Part shown: positions 1-8,570 of the stretch, in pieces
How positions within the stretch are numbered: the stretch's first letter is position 1
How the letters are laid out: the number at the start of each line of letters is the position of its first letter
Source: Reyranella sp.
GTDB taxonomy: Bacteria > Pseudomonadota > Alphaproteobacteria > Reyranellales > Reyranellaceae
Reading direction: 5' to 3'
NCBI RefSeq assembly: GCF_030651995.1
Contig: NZ_JAUSBN010000067.1
Span: forward strand, 1-64,000
DNA: 64,000 bases
Notes under the pieces: model-generated
Told to the model about the DNA's origin: nothing
The model's database searches: none
Seen by the model: only the letters and a program-made list of their open reading frames with translations
Made by a program: the position numbers and the translations under genes

Positions 1-57
1 TTTGACCAGGCGCTCTCGACCGAGCGGCGTCAGACGGGCATTCTTGTGGATGTCCAT
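1..57 (-). CDS. IS481-family transposase, N-terminal fragment cut by the window edge
   Basis: Nineteen codons read on the minus strand from an ATG at 57 to the window edge give MDIHKNARLTPLGRERLVK, which matches the usual opening of IS481-family DDE transposases (M-x-IHKNARLTP). This start of the helix-turn-helix region binds the transposon ends. The rest of the gene lies outside the window, so I cannot say whether the element is intact. The family call rests on this short but characteristic stretch plus the terminal repeat just upstream. Confidence 0.8.
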   Translation of the reverse strand, partial: MDIHKNARLTPLGRERLVK

Positions 58-141
58 TCGGCTCTCCCAAGGATTATTGAAGTCTCGACAACCTCAGCTT
101 CCTCGGCCCGGGCCGGATGGACAACCTATTGAAAGCTCACA
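1..141 (-). mobile_element. End of an IS481-family insertion sequence
   Basis: Read on the minus strand, the sequence from 141 begins TGTGAGCTTTCAATAGGTTG, which closely resembles the terminal inverted repeat I remember for IS481 (TGTGA..TTCAATAGGTTGT). About 85 bp further in, the transposase start codon appears. IS481 elements insert at NCTAGN and duplicate it. Here CTAG lies at 143-146, immediately outside the TGT end, as expected for the target site. The other end and second target copy are outside the window. Confidence 0.78.
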
Positions 142-142
142 A

Positions 143-571
143 CTAGAGCGACGTGCCGAACGTCTTGCGCGCGTCCCATGCCGTGAGGTGGGCGTAGCGT
201 TCGTGCTCTTCCTCTCCGATCACCACGACTCCGTCGTGAACGAGCCAGGCGTGGGCCATGAAGCCCGAGGCGTCGCGGGCGACGCCGATATGGACCTGCG
301 ACGGGTGACCAGCCGATGACAGCAGGCGCTGGAGCGTGAGGGCCGAGGAAAGGCATGTGGCGCCGGGCACGCGCCGGGCGGCGGTCCGAACCGACCAGAT
401 GATGCGGTCGACAGGCCGATTGGCTTCACGGAGATGGCCGGCCCAGCTGCGCAGCCGCTCGATCGACACGAGGTGCAAGGCGCAACGCACGGCGACGAGC
501 GTCGCGGCAGCCTTGACCAGCAGCAGGCGGTCGCTGCCCGGCAAGGCAAGGAAGGCGGCCAGCCGGTTCAC
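143..571 (-). CDS. Lasso-peptide biosynthesis B2-type protein (transglutaminase-like cysteine protease)
   Basis: This 142-residue protein has the fold signature of the B2 leader peptidase of lasso-peptide systems, a transglutaminase-like protease that removes the leader of a precursor peptide. The expected triad is visible as Cys73 (GATCLSSAL), His107 (MAHAWL) and Asp113 (VHDGVV). The start overlaps the upstream kinase gene by four bases, so the two are probably translated together. The stop codon TAG is part of the CTAG target of the neighbouring IS481 element, so it existed before insertion and the protein is probably full length. No B1 (RRE) domain, asparagine-synthetase-like cyclase or precursor is visible here; they may lie beyond the insertion. 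Confidence 0.75.
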   Translation of the reverse strand: MNRLAAFLALPGSDRLLLVKAAATLVAVRCALHLVSIERLRSWAGHLREANRPVDRIIWSVRTAARRVPGATCLSSALTLQRLLSSAGHPSQVHIGVARDASGFMAHAWLVHDGVVVIGEEEHERYAHLTAWDARKTFGTSL

Positions 572-1557
572 GGTCCGATGATCCGGCGGATTTCGCGCGC
601 GACACCGTCGAGCGCCGCGACGGTCCGCGGATAGCGCAGCGCATGGACCGGCAGCAGATCGGCAACGCGGGCGACGAAGTGCATCTGGTGCTCCATGCGG
701 CTGCTGCCTACGTACCGCGTGTCCATCGCCGACGACATCAGGGTCCGCGCGAGTTCCAGGCCGTTCAGGCGGACGCTCGAGACCTCCGTGATCGTGTCGT
801 CATCGGGGTCGCCGAGATGGAACAGCGCGGCAAGCCGCGACGGCGCGCGGTGGCGGCGCAGCTCGCGGCGCGGCCGGACCATGATCTTCCCGCTCAACGC
901 GTTGAAATGACCGTCTGCCACGGCATCCGGCAGGAAGCCGGTGGCGGGCTGGTCGAGCAGCTTCAGCCGATAGGGGCCGGGATGGGCGAGGATCTTGTCT
1001 CCGGCGAAGCTCACGCGCAGCATGTCGTCGGTGATCAGGTCGGCGCCGCGGCTGATCAGGTAGGCCGCGAGCGTCGACTTGCCGGCGCCGCTTTGGCCCA
1101 GCAGTCCGACGGCACCTGCCTCCATCTCGAGTACGGTCGCATGAAGCGTCTCCTCGCCCTGCACGGTGAGTGACGCGCTGACGACGAAGTTCAGGAGGTT
1201 GGCTTCGAAGGCCCTCTGCTCGACGTCGCCCAGCATGCGGCAGATGGCGGTCCGGCCGTTCGCCGAGATCGTGGCCTCGAAGACATCGCTGGACTTCATG
1301 TAGACGCTGCCGTCGTCAAGAACGACGTGTTCGATCCAGTCCTCGGGATCGCGGGCGCCGCCGGGGACGATGGCCCGGAAATAGTCCGGCGATCCGGCGA
1401 GGAGCGTGATGTCGGCGCAGCTTTCGCTGCCCGCCGCTTCGTGCACCGACGTCAGCGGCAATTCGCTCTCGATCACGAGGCCATAGACGAGGTACCGATG
1501 ACGGGCGTTCACGTGCACTCCTACCGGCGGCCCGGGGCGGACAGCTTGCATGCTCAT
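568..1557 (-). CDS. HPr-kinase-like P-loop kinase of a RiPP (lasso-type) locus
   Basis: A 329-residue protein whose C-terminal half resembles the HprK kinase domain: Walker A GQSGAGKST at residues 154-162 and an acidic LITDD motif at 174-178. HprK-like proteins next to B2 proteases belong to lasso-peptide clusters, where characterised members phosphorylate a C-terminal serine of the precursor. The N-terminal 140 residues are unlike the HPr-kinase N-domain. The gene leads directly into the B2 gene with a four-base overlap. True HPr kinase is unlikely because no PTS genes are near. Substrate is inferred. Confidence 0.7.
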   Translation of the reverse strand: MSMQAVRPGPPVGVHVNARHRYLVYGLVIESELPLTSVHEAAGSESCADITLLAGSPDYFRAIVPGGARDPEDWIEHVVLDDGSVYMKSSDVFEATISANGRTAICRMLGDVEQRAFEANLLNFVVSASLTVQGEETLHATVLEMEAGAVGLLGQSGAGKSTLAAYLISRGADLITDDMLRVSFAGDKILAHPGPYRLKLLDQPATGFLPDAVADGHFNALSGKIMVRPRRELRRHRAPSRLAALFHLGDPDDDTITEVSSVRLNGLELARTLMSSAMDTRYVGSSRMEHQMHFVARVADLLPVHALRYPRTVAALDGVAREIRRIIGP

Positions 1558-1647
1558 AGCAGAACGTCTTGACTTCCTCGATTGTTGCGACAGCCTTGGC
1601 GCCGACGCGATACCGCAAAGGTCCGGCTGGAATTATAGACGACGCAC

Positions 1648-2436
1648 ATGATCCGAATCGATTTTTCCGGCGTTCCGACCGAGGGCCTCTCCCGGTCGAA
1701 GGAGGTCGAGGCAGCCTTCGACGCGTTCACGCGCGAAGGCTACGTCATCCTCGACAATATTGTCCCGCAGGACACGATTCGCTCGCTGCATGAGGAGTTC
1801 CTCATACGCTACCGGGACCAGATCCGGGATATGGAAACGCCCCAATCGCTGGAAGTCGGTGCCCGGCGCTTCATGATACCGCTGCATTTTTCCGGTGGTC
1901 TCGGGGCCGAGCAGGTCTATGCCAATCCCTATGTTATCGCACTGGTGCGCATGATCCTCGACGACGAGGCGATCATCGACGCCTTCGGTGCGATTATCTC
2001 GCTGAGCGGTGCCGAGGAACAGCACATCCATCACGATGGCCCGATCCTCTTCAACTCGGCGATATCGCGCCTGCTGCCGGCCTACGCCATGACCTTCGCC
2101 CTGCCTCTGGTGGAGATGAACGAGACGTCGGGCACCACGGCGTTGTGGCCGGGCAGCCACCGGCGGGGCGAGCACGAGGGCGTCGAGCCGGAGCGGCCGA
2201 CCATTCCGCTCGGCTCCGGCGTGATGTGGGACTTCCGCACGTATCATAGCGGGATGGCCAACCGGTCCGGTCAGGTGCGGCCGATGGTCTATGCCACCTA
2301 TGCCCGGCGCTGGTACCAGGACCCCGTCAATTTCCGGAAGGAAACCCTGCCCCGCCTGGTGTTCGAGCCGGGCTTCCTCGGCAGCGTGTCCGAGGACCAT
2401 CGCAAGCTGTTCGCGCACGTGCGGACAACCGCCTGA
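1648..2436 (+). CDS. Phytanoyl-CoA dioxygenase (PhyH) family protein
   Basis: A 262-residue member of the PhyH family of Fe(II)/2-oxoglutarate oxygenases, which hydroxylate small molecules or peptides. The metal-binding HxD appears in HIHHDGPILF and the distal histidine in the TYHSGMANRSG segment, followed by an arginine (GQVRPM) suited to binding 2-oxoglutarate. It is divergent from the kinase gene across a 90-bp gap and overlaps the next dioxygenase gene (TGATG), so the two form an operon. Its position between the kinase/B2 pair and an ABC exporter suggests a tailoring role in the same locus, but that is inference. Confidence 0.75.
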   Translation: MIRIDFSGVPTEGLSRSKEVEAAFDAFTREGYVILDNIVPQDTIRSLHEEFLIRYRDQIRDMETPQSLEVGARRFMIPLHFSGGLGAEQVYANPYVIALVRMILDDEAIIDAFGAIISLSGAEEQHIHHDGPILFNSAISRLLPAYAMTFALPLVEMNETSGTTALWPGSHRRGEHEGVEPERPTIPLGSGVMWDFRTYHSGMANRSGQVRPMVYATYARRWYQDPVNFRKETLPRLVFEPGFLGSVSEDHRKLFAHVRTTA

Positions 2437-3431
2437 TGCGGGCTTCTCCGGAGCAGCTCGCCGCAGCGGTCCAGGCGCTCCTGAAGCAGTCCGAACTATC
2501 GCCCGAGGACACCGAGCGGCGCATCGAGGAAGCCTTCGACGTCGATCGTTGGCGCAGGCTCGCGCCCTTCGCCACCATCGGAGGGGACGGCGACGGCGAT
2601 GACGGCCCGGCGCACATTTCCGACACGGATGCCGCCCGCGAGAAGCGCCGCCTCGACGGCGAGGGCTACTTCCGGCTGTCTCAGGTGTTCGCTCCTGCGC
2701 GGATCGCCAGAATGCGGCGCATCGTCGAGGCGGTTCGTGCCGATGGCTGGCCGGTCGCCTTCGCTTTCGTCTTCGACGAATTCTGGAGTATCGCCCGGTC
2801 GCCGCAGGTCGCGTCCTTTCTCGAGTCGGCGGTCGGGGAGGGCTATCTGCAGAACACGGTCGTCTGGGCTCATTGGGTCGCGGGCGAGCGGCGCGTGGCC
2901 GGCTGGGGCCCGCACGACGACTACCGCGAGGGCGGTGACGCGTTCCTGTCGGCCTGGATCCCCCTGTCCGATGCCACGGTCGAGAATGGCTGCATGTTCC
3001 TGCTGCCGGCCGGCGTCTCGCGCGAGATTTCCGACGCCATCGATACCGACAGGCCCCTGTCGCCACGCGTCGTTCGTGCGGCCCTGCAGGATGTGATCGC
3101 CCTGCCGGCCGCGGCCGGCGCGATGATCGGATGGCGCGGCAACATCCTCCATTGGGGCGGCGCCAACGCCGGCGGTGCCGAGCCCCGTCTCAGCCTGGCC
3201 ATCGAGTTTCGCGCGCAGGATGCCAGGACGTCGAAGTTTGAAAGGCCGCTGATTGACCCGCGCGCGCCGCTGCCGTCCTTCCGGCTGCGGCTGTTTGCGA
3301 TCACGAAGGCGCTGCGCGAATACACCAAGTTCGAGCCGCTGCTGCTGCGCTACCTGCCGCTGACCGAGCGCATCTTCGACGAGACCTCGGACGCCAGCGC
3401 CGCCGTGTCGAATCCGCCGCCGGCATCGTAG
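2436..3431 (+). CDS. Second PhyH-type dioxygenase
   Basis: A 331-residue protein of the same broad Fe(II)/2-oxoglutarate oxygenase family. Ligands are visible as HDD in GPHDDYREGG and the distal histidine in ILHWGGANAGG, with an arginine in EPRLSLAIEF for the co-substrate. It is longer than its upstream partner, with an extra N-terminal section of about 75 residues rich in charged residues. The start codon overlaps the previous stop. The last 82 bp overlap the 3' end of the opposing glycosyltransferase-like gene. The substrate is unknown. Confidence 0.72.
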   Translation: MRASPEQLAAAVQALLKQSELSPEDTERRIEEAFDVDRWRRLAPFATIGGDGDGDDGPAHISDTDAAREKRRLDGEGYFRLSQVFAPARIARMRRIVEAVRADGWPVAFAFVFDEFWSIARSPQVASFLESAVGEGYLQNTVVWAHWVAGERRVAGWGPHDDYREGGDAFLSAWIPLSDATVENGCMFLLPAGVSREISDAIDTDRPLSPRVVRAALQDVIALPAAAGAMIGWRGNILHWGGANAGGAEPRLSLAIEFRAQDARTSKFERPLIDPRAPLPSFRLRLFAITKALREYTKFEPLLLRYLPLTERIFDETSDASAAVSNPPPAS

Positions 3432-4321
3432 GTCAGCCAGCCCCTTTGCGATGGGAACAGGCCGTCGGCCAGGACGATTCCGTCGCAGAGAAGACCCGTG
3501 ACGTGCCCGAACGTTCCCCGTGTCGTGACGAGAAGATCGGCCTCGATCATCTCGCGCATGCTCCAGAGCGGATCGGCGTCGAGGGACAGCTGGCTCTCGG
3601 GAATGTCGAGCGTGGAAAAGTCGGATGGGACGCCCTGCGAGAAGACGCGCAGTGTGTGTTCGGGGCGAAGCTCACGGAGGATTGCGCGGACCTGCGCGAC
3701 GACCCGCGTCAGACAGACCATGTCGGTCGCGTCCCCCGAATGGAAGTCGTGCCGGTTGCGCCGCCGGACATGGATGCAGACGCTCGGCGACGCTTTCGAG
3801 CGAGGCGCCTTGTTCAGGTGGTACTTGCGCCTGAAGTCGCGAACGAGCGATTCGTCGAATGGAAGATCTTCGTCCTCGACGCCGAACAGCGCGCGCAACA
3901 TGGGGAAGGTGAAGGCGAAATTGACGGCATCGTGCGTGCCCCTGTCGCTGACGGTGGCCTCGCCCGCACCGAGATTGAAATGCGATTCCCAGGCCGCCGC
4001 CCATTCGTTCATCGGGCGATCGGCGTGATGGATCTCGGTGAACGGCGTGTGAACATAGGTCAGGCCTTGGGCGCGCGCGAACTCGATGGCCCTCATCGTC
4101 ATCAGCGACTGGGAACCGGCGCCCTCGTGCGTCGAGGCAATGCAGGTGATCCTGTCGATCCTTCCGCGCCCGCTGAGCTGCCGCACATATTGCCGGAACA
4201 GGATGTCATCAGCGGTGAAGTGCGATGGCCGGCCGAGAATTCCTTTCACGACATTCTTGGCGAGACTGCTTGCGTAACCGAGCGACCCGAGCGCCAGCAG
4301 GCGCAGCGCGGCGCCGTTCAC
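3350..4321 (-). CDS. Fucosyltransferase-like protein with an HxRR motif
   Basis: A 323-residue protein that I would place near the GT11/NodZ type of fucosyltransferases. It has an N-terminal glycine-rich stretch (EGAGSQSL, about 66-73), the nucleotide-sugar-binding-like motif HVRRRN at 184-189, and a later T-rich stretch (TTRGTFGHVTG) where family members carry an S-x-SSFSWW-like motif. In the usual motif the sixth residue is Asp (HxRRGD); here it is Asn, so activity is not certain. It follows the ABC exporter gene with a four-base overlap and converges on the second dioxygenase gene. It could glycosylate a product of this locus. Confidence 0.5.
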   Translation of the reverse strand: MNGAALRLLALGSLGYASSLAKNVVKGILGRPSHFTADDILFRQYVRQLSGRGRIDRITCIASTHEGAGSQSLMTMRAIEFARAQGLTYVHTPFTEIHHADRPMNEWAAAWESHFNLGAGEATVSDRGTHDAVNFAFTFPMLRALFGVEDEDLPFDESLVRDFRRKYHLNKAPRSKASPSVCIHVRRRNRHDFHSGDATDMVCLTRVVAQVRAILRELRPEHTLRVFSQGVPSDFSTLDIPESQLSLDADPLWSMREMIEADLLVTTRGTFGHVTGLLCDGIVLADGLFPSQRGWLTYDAGGGFDTAALASEVSSKMRSVSGR

Positions 4322-5997
4322 ACCAGCCTGCCTTCGACCAGCACGACGTGACGGTCGGCCGCCGCGATGGCGGCGGGACGATGGGTGACGAGCAGGATTG
4401 TCGCATGTCCCTTCAACCCGGCGATGGTCTCCAGGATGCGCTCCTCGTTGGCGGCATCGAGTGCGCTGGCCGGTTCGTCGAGCAGGATCAGGCGTGGCGC
4501 GCGCAGCAGCAGGCGCGCCAGCGCCAGTCTCTGACGCTCGCCGCCCGACAGGCTGGCGCCGCGATCACCGACGACCGTATCGAGACCCTGCGGCAGCGCG
4601 GCGACGAAATCGCCGAGGCCGGCCAGTTGCAGCGCCTCCTGCATCGCCTCGTCCGGGGCGTCGGGGCGCGCCCAGTCGAGATTGGCGCGGATCGAGGCAT
4701 GGAAGAGGAAGGCCTCCTGCGCCATCGTGCCGACCGAGCGCCGCCACGCCGGCGCAAGCTTCGGCGTGAGTTCGCGCCCGTCGATCAGGATGCGGCCCGA
4801 TTGCGGCGTGAGCAGGCCGCCCAGCAGGTCGAGGATCGTGCTCTTGCCGGCGCCCGACACGCCCGACATCACAGTGAGAGAGCCGGTCGGCAGCGACAGG
4901 TCGACACCGCGCAGGATCTCCGGCTGATTGTCGTAGCCGAAGCGCACTCCCTCCAGCCGGATTTCGCGCTCGAAGGCCACGGGTTCCCGCAGGCCCGTAT
5001 CCGGCACGTCGGCGGCCGCCTCGCAATCCTCGATCGCGTCGGCAACGAGCCTGTAGGCGGGCGACGCATGGACGAATTGCTGGCCGAGCTCCTGCACGCC
5101 CTGCAGCATCGGCAGCAGGCGCTGGAAGACCAGGATCAGCACCAGCAGGTCGGCCAGCGGCAAGGCGGCCCAGCTTGCCGCCATCCACAGAAAGCCCGCC
5201 AGCGCGAGGGCGACGAGGCAGTCGAGCAGGAAGCGGGTGTCGGCCTGCAGGCGGTTCGCCGCGAGGTCGGCGCCCTCGGCGCTGCGGGAGGCGTCGGCGA
5301 AGGCCTGCACATGCCGGGCTTCCGCGCCATAGGCCTTGGTGAGCTTCAGCGCCTGGAGGAATTCGCTGATCTCGCGGCTGACGCGCATGTTGGCGTCCGA
5401 CGCCATCTCTCCGAGCCGCCGGCTTTCGGCGAGCTTGTGCCGCATCAGCCAGATCAGGGCCGCGCCGAAGGCGAGGGCGAGCGCGGTGAAGCCCGGTGCG
5501 ATGGCGAAGGCGACCACGAAATGCGCCGCCAGGATGGAGAGGCGTGCCGGCACTTCCAGCAGCAGATGGGTCGCGTACTCGACCCGGTTGATCTCGGTCG
5601 AGAACAGAGCGTGGAAGTCGGCCGCCCGCTGGCGCCGCAGGTATGACCAGGAGGCACGCGCGATGGCGCCATAGGCCCTGACCCGCAGCGCCACGGCAAA
5701 GTCGAAGGAGAGGCGGGCCGTCACCATCTGCCGCGTGCGACCGACCAGCGCGCGGACCAGCACGATGCCCAGGAAGACCAGCAGCAGGCCGGGCAGGGTC
5801 CGGGGCAGGAAGGCGAACAGCCCCCCCTGCGGAGCGGCATCGGTCGCGCCGAGCGAATTCAGCAGGGGCACGAGCAGGGCGAGGCCCAGCCCGTCGGTGG
5901 CGCCCGCGAGCACGATCAGGAAGCTGAGGAAAGCCAGACGTGCCGGTCCGGCCTGTCCGCTGCGCAGGCGCCAGGCCGCCCTGAGATCAGCCAGCAT
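4318..5997 (-). CDS. ABC exporter, fused membrane and ATPase domains
   Basis: A 559-residue half-transporter with an N-terminal membrane domain of about six helices (residues 20-310) and a C-terminal ATPase. Walker A (GVSGAGKS, 379-386), signature LSGGERQR (483-490), Walker B LILLDEP (503-509) and the H-loop VTHRP are all intact, so it should be active as a dimer. Lasso-peptide clusters normally include such an exporter (the D protein), which both secretes the product and gives self-protection. Here it lies first in a two-gene minus-strand unit with the fucosyltransferase-like gene. An unrelated lipid or drug exporter remains possible. Confidence 0.78.
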   Translation of the reverse strand: MLADLRAAWRLRSGQAGPARLAFLSFLIVLAGATDGLGLALLVPLLNSLGATDAAPQGGLFAFLPRTLPGLLLVFLGIVLVRALVGRTRQMVTARLSFDFAVALRVRAYGAIARASWSYLRRQRAADFHALFSTEINRVEYATHLLLEVPARLSILAAHFVVAFAIAPGFTALALAFGAALIWLMRHKLAESRRLGEMASDANMRVSREISEFLQALKLTKAYGAEARHVQAFADASRSAEGADLAANRLQADTRFLLDCLVALALAGFLWMAASWAALPLADLLVLILVFQRLLPMLQGVQELGQQFVHASPAYRLVADAIEDCEAAADVPDTGLREPVAFEREIRLEGVRFGYDNQPEILRGVDLSLPTGSLTVMSGVSGAGKSTILDLLGGLLTPQSGRILIDGRELTPKLAPAWRRSVGTMAQEAFLFHASIRANLDWARPDAPDEAMQEALQLAGLGDFVAALPQGLDTVVGDRGASLSGGERQRLALARLLLRAPRLILLDEPASALDAANEERILETIAGLKGHATILLVTHRPAAIAAADRHVVLVEGRLV

Positions 5998-6066
5998 TTC
6001 GGTCAGCCAGCATGGCCGCGATCACATCCATGCCGCAACGTATCAGGAGGATCGATGCCGCGCCTT

Positions 6067-7194
6067 CTACTCCGCAGCGGCGGCGAAGCGCAGGTCGGGC
6101 AGGGGCCGGGAGCGGTCGACCGGTGCGCCGGCGTCGAACGTCTTCAGCTCGGGCATCACGGTCCTGGCGAACATCCGCATGTTCCGCGCCGCCTCCTCGT
6201 GCGGCATGCCGGCATAGGAGAAGACGCCGACATAGCCGCAATTGTTCGTCTGCCTGTGGATCGCCATGATCTTCTCATTAACCTGCTCGGGCGTGCCGTA
6301 GACCTGCAGGTCGGCAAAGAATTCGATGGCCTTCTGGTCGCCATAGACCGCGAGCTTCTCGTTCATCTTGGCGTAGTACTCGTAGCCGCGCTGGTTCTTC
6401 ATGTGGGCGCCGGCGAACTGGTAGTGGTCGAGGACGGTGCGGTAGTAGCCGCCGATGTACTTCACCGCCATCTCGCGCGCCCGCTCGGCGCTCTCGTCGA
6501 CGAAGGTCCAGCCGGCCGAGATCGGCTGCGGCGCGTCGGTGCCGTTGATCTCGCGGTAGAGCGCATTGTACTCGGCGAGTTCCTTCTCGACCTCGCGCCA
6601 TGGCTTCTGCGGGATGATCAGCAGGCCGACTCCGAGCCGCGCCATGATCCGCGCGCTCTCGGGCGAGACCGCGGCGGCATAGGTGCGGCCGCGGAAGCTC
6701 TTGAACGGCGCGGGGCGGATCTCGACCGGCGGCTGCCGGTAGTGCTTGCCCTGGTGCTCCATGATGCCGGTCTCGAGGCCCTTCAGCAGCGCCTCGCCGT
6801 ATTCGACGAACAGCTCGCGGCTGTCGCCCATGTCGAGGCGGAAGCCGTCGAACTCGACCTTCCCGGCGCCGCGGCCGAGGCCCAGGATCATGCGGCCGCC
6901 CGAAAGATGGTCGAGCATGGAGATCTGCTCGGCGACCCGCACCGGATCGTGCCAGGGCAGCACCACGACCATCGAACCCAGCCGCACGTGCCGCGTCCGG
7001 CCGGCCATGTAGGACAGGAACTGCACCACGTCGGGGCACATCGTGTAGTCGGTGAAGTGATGCTCGACCGACCAGATCGAATCGAAGCCCAGCGGCTCGG
7101 CCATGTCGGCCAGTGCCAGCTCGTTCAGGTAGATCTGGCGGTCGCTCAGCGCCCGGCCGGTATTCTGAAAGACTGCAGCCATTCCGACATGCAT
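6067..7194 (-). CDS. LLM-class flavin-dependent oxidoreductase (bacterial-luciferase-like)
   Basis: A 375-residue protein with the TIM-barrel pattern of luciferase-like monooxygenases: SIWSVEHHFTDY near the N-terminus, where the family has WxxEHH, followed by GSMVVVLPWHDPVRVAEQ and GRMILGLGRG. These enzymes use reduced FMN from a separate reductase to oxygenate small substrates. The start is preceded by AGGAGG on the minus strand. It stands alone between the exporter gene and a divergent LolA-like gene, so the substrate cannot be inferred. Confidence 0.85.
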   Translation of the reverse strand: MHVGMAAVFQNTGRALSDRQIYLNELALADMAEPLGFDSIWSVEHHFTDYTMCPDVVQFLSYMAGRTRHVRLGSMVVVLPWHDPVRVAEQISMLDHLSGGRMILGLGRGAGKVEFDGFRLDMGDSRELFVEYGEALLKGLETGIMEHQGKHYRQPPVEIRPAPFKSFRGRTYAAAVSPESARIMARLGVGLLIIPQKPWREVEKELAEYNALYREINGTDAPQPISAGWTFVDESAERAREMAVKYIGGYYRTVLDHYQFAGAHMKNQRGYEYYAKMNEKLAVYGDQKAIEFFADLQVYGTPEQVNEKIMAIHRQTNNCGYVGVFSYAGMPHEEAARNMRMFARTVMPELKTFDAGAPVDRSRPLPDLRFAAAAE

Positions 7195-7297
7195 GGCGTT
7201 ACCTCCTGCTGGTGCCGCATGGTAAACGGCGGTTCATACGATTGGGAAGTACCTGCCGATGCTTGATTCCGCCGTATTCGACCGTCATATCCGCCGC

Positions 7298-7945
7298 ATG
7301 CGCACCCTGCTCGCCGCTTTCTGTTCGGTTGCTTTCCTGTCCCTCGGCGCCGTCCCGGTGCAGGCCCAGGCACCTGCCCAGGCCCAGGCGCCGGCATCCA
7401 ATCCCCAGGTCGCCGCGGTGGAACGCTACTTCAACGGCATCCGCACCCTGCAGGCCCGCTTCGTCCAGTCCAACCCGGGCGGAACGGTGGTGCAGGGCAC
7501 GCTCTCGGTCAGCCGGCCCGGTCGCATGCGCTTCGAATACGATCCGCCGTCGCAGCTCAAGATCGTGGCCGACGGCAGCCAGGTGACGATGTGGGACATC
7601 GCCAACCGCGACTTCGGCCAGTGGCCGATCGGATGGACCGCCGCGTCCTTCCTGGTGCGCGAGCCGATGGTGCTGCAGGGCGGCGACCTCACGGTCGAGA
7701 AGATCGAACGTACCGACGGGATGCTGCAGCTCACCATGAGCCAGACCCGCAAGCCGAACGAGGGCAAGGTCATCGTGCGCCTTGGCGAAAACCCGATGGT
7801 GCTGCGCGGCTGGTCGATCATCGACAACCGAGGTCAGCGGGTCGACGTCTCGCTGAACGGCCTGCAGACCGGCCTGCCGCTCGCGGCTTCGCTGTTCAAG
7901 TTCGACGGTCCGGACGCCGGCGCCATTCGGCGCGGCGCTAATTGA
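7298..7945 (+). CDS. LolA-like periplasmic lipoprotein carrier
   Basis: A 215-residue protein with a Sec signal peptide ending at VQAQ, a proline/alanine/glutamine-rich linker, and a LolA-like body: RYFNGIRTLQARFVQ, then GRMRFEYDPPSQLKIVADG and a C-terminal region of beta strands. LolA carries lipoproteins through the periplasm to LolB. I choose the ATG at 7298 rather than the upstream one at 7259 because the signal peptide begins there. It lies 41 bp before an acetyltransferase gene on the same strand. Being away from ftsK, it may be a LolA paralogue. Confidence 0.75.
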   Translation: MRTLLAAFCSVAFLSLGAVPVQAQAPAQAQAPASNPQVAAVERYFNGIRTLQARFVQSNPGGTVVQGTLSVSRPGRMRFEYDPPSQLKIVADGSQVTMWDIANRDFGQWPIGWTAASFLVREPMVLQGGDLTVEKIERTDGMLQLTMSQTRKPNEGKVIVRLGENPMVLRGWSIIDNRGQRVDVSLNGLQTGLPLAASLFKFDGPDAGAIRRGAN

Positions 7946-7986
7946 GTCTATAGTCCCCGCCGGAACTGGCGTGGGGACTTGAAGAC

Positions 7987-8517
7987 GTGAGTGGACTGAC
8001 GGTGAGGGCCTCGACCGAGGCCGACGTGGCGCGTTGCGCCGAAATCTACGGACATCATGTGCTGCACGGCACGGCCTCCTTCGAGGTCGATCCGCCCGAC
8101 CTCGCGGAGATGAGGAAGCGCCGCGGCGCGGTGCTCGACCTCGGCCTTCCCTATATCGTGGCCGAGAAGGAAGGGCGCCTGCTGGGCTATGCCTATGCCG
8201 GCCTCTACCGCCCGCGCCCGGCCTACCGCTTCACCGTCGAGAACTCGATCTACATCGACAAGGATGCCGTGGGGCAGGGCGTCGGCAAGGCGCTGCTGGT
8301 GCCGCTGATCGACCTGTGCGCCCGCGACGGCCGGCGCCAGATGATCGCGGTGATCGGCGATTCCAAGCATATGGCGTCGATCAACCTCCATGCCTCCTGC
8401 GGCTTCGCGATGGTCGGCACCCTGAAGAGCGTCGGCTTCAAGTTCGGCCGCTGGCTCGACAGCGTCCTCATGGAGCGTCCGCTGGGACCGGGTGATACGA
8501 CGCTGCCGGTTGCCTGA
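7987..8517 (+). CDS. GNAT acetyltransferase, phosphinothricin-acetyltransferase-like
   Basis: A 176-residue single-domain GNAT protein. The acetyl-CoA loop is visible as DAVGQGVGKALL (Q-x-x-G-x-G/A), and IGDSKHMASINLHASCGF is the typical late strand-helix of the PAT/MnaT group. Members acetylate phosphinothricin, methionine sulfoximine or similar amino acids. The GTG start at 7987 is the one that gives the usual N-terminus (LTVRASTEADV). It immediately precedes the toxin-antitoxin promoter. Confidence 0.82.
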   Translation: MSGLTVRASTEADVARCAEIYGHHVLHGTASFEVDPPDLAEMRKRRGAVLDLGLPYIVAEKEGRLLGYAYAGLYRPRPAYRFTVENSIYIDKDAVGQGVGKALLVPLIDLCARDGRRQMIAVIGDSKHMASINLHASCGFAMVGTLKSVGFKFGRWLDSVLMERPLGPGDTTLPVA

Positions 8518-8561
8518 AACGGAGACGCTGGCTATACTAGGCCTAGTCATCTGACTAGTCA
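8510..8561 (+). promoter_or_regulatory. Toxin-antitoxin promoter with two palindromic operators
   Basis: A sigma-70-like promoter is readable: TTGCCT at 8510-8515, a 17-bp spacer, and TATACT at 8533-8538. Overlapping its -10 is a perfect 12-bp palindrome ACTAGGCCTAGT (8536-8547), and a second perfect palindrome TGACTAGTCA follows at 8552-8561, just before the AGGAGG ribosome-binding site of the antitoxin gene. Both share a CTAG centre or half-site. This layout suits autorepression by a Phd-type antitoxin/toxin complex. Confidence 0.6.
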
Positions 8562-8570
8562 GGAGGCCTG

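Noticed and set aside
1558-1647. Lasso precursor peptide between the kinase and dioxygenase genes
   Set aside because: No short frame with a leader-like Thr at position -2 and a plausible core was found here or at 5998-6066.
1633-3066. 477-residue minus-strand frame across the two PhyH genes
   Set aside because: Arg/Pro-rich and without a recognised domain; the plus-strand oxygenases show metal ligands.
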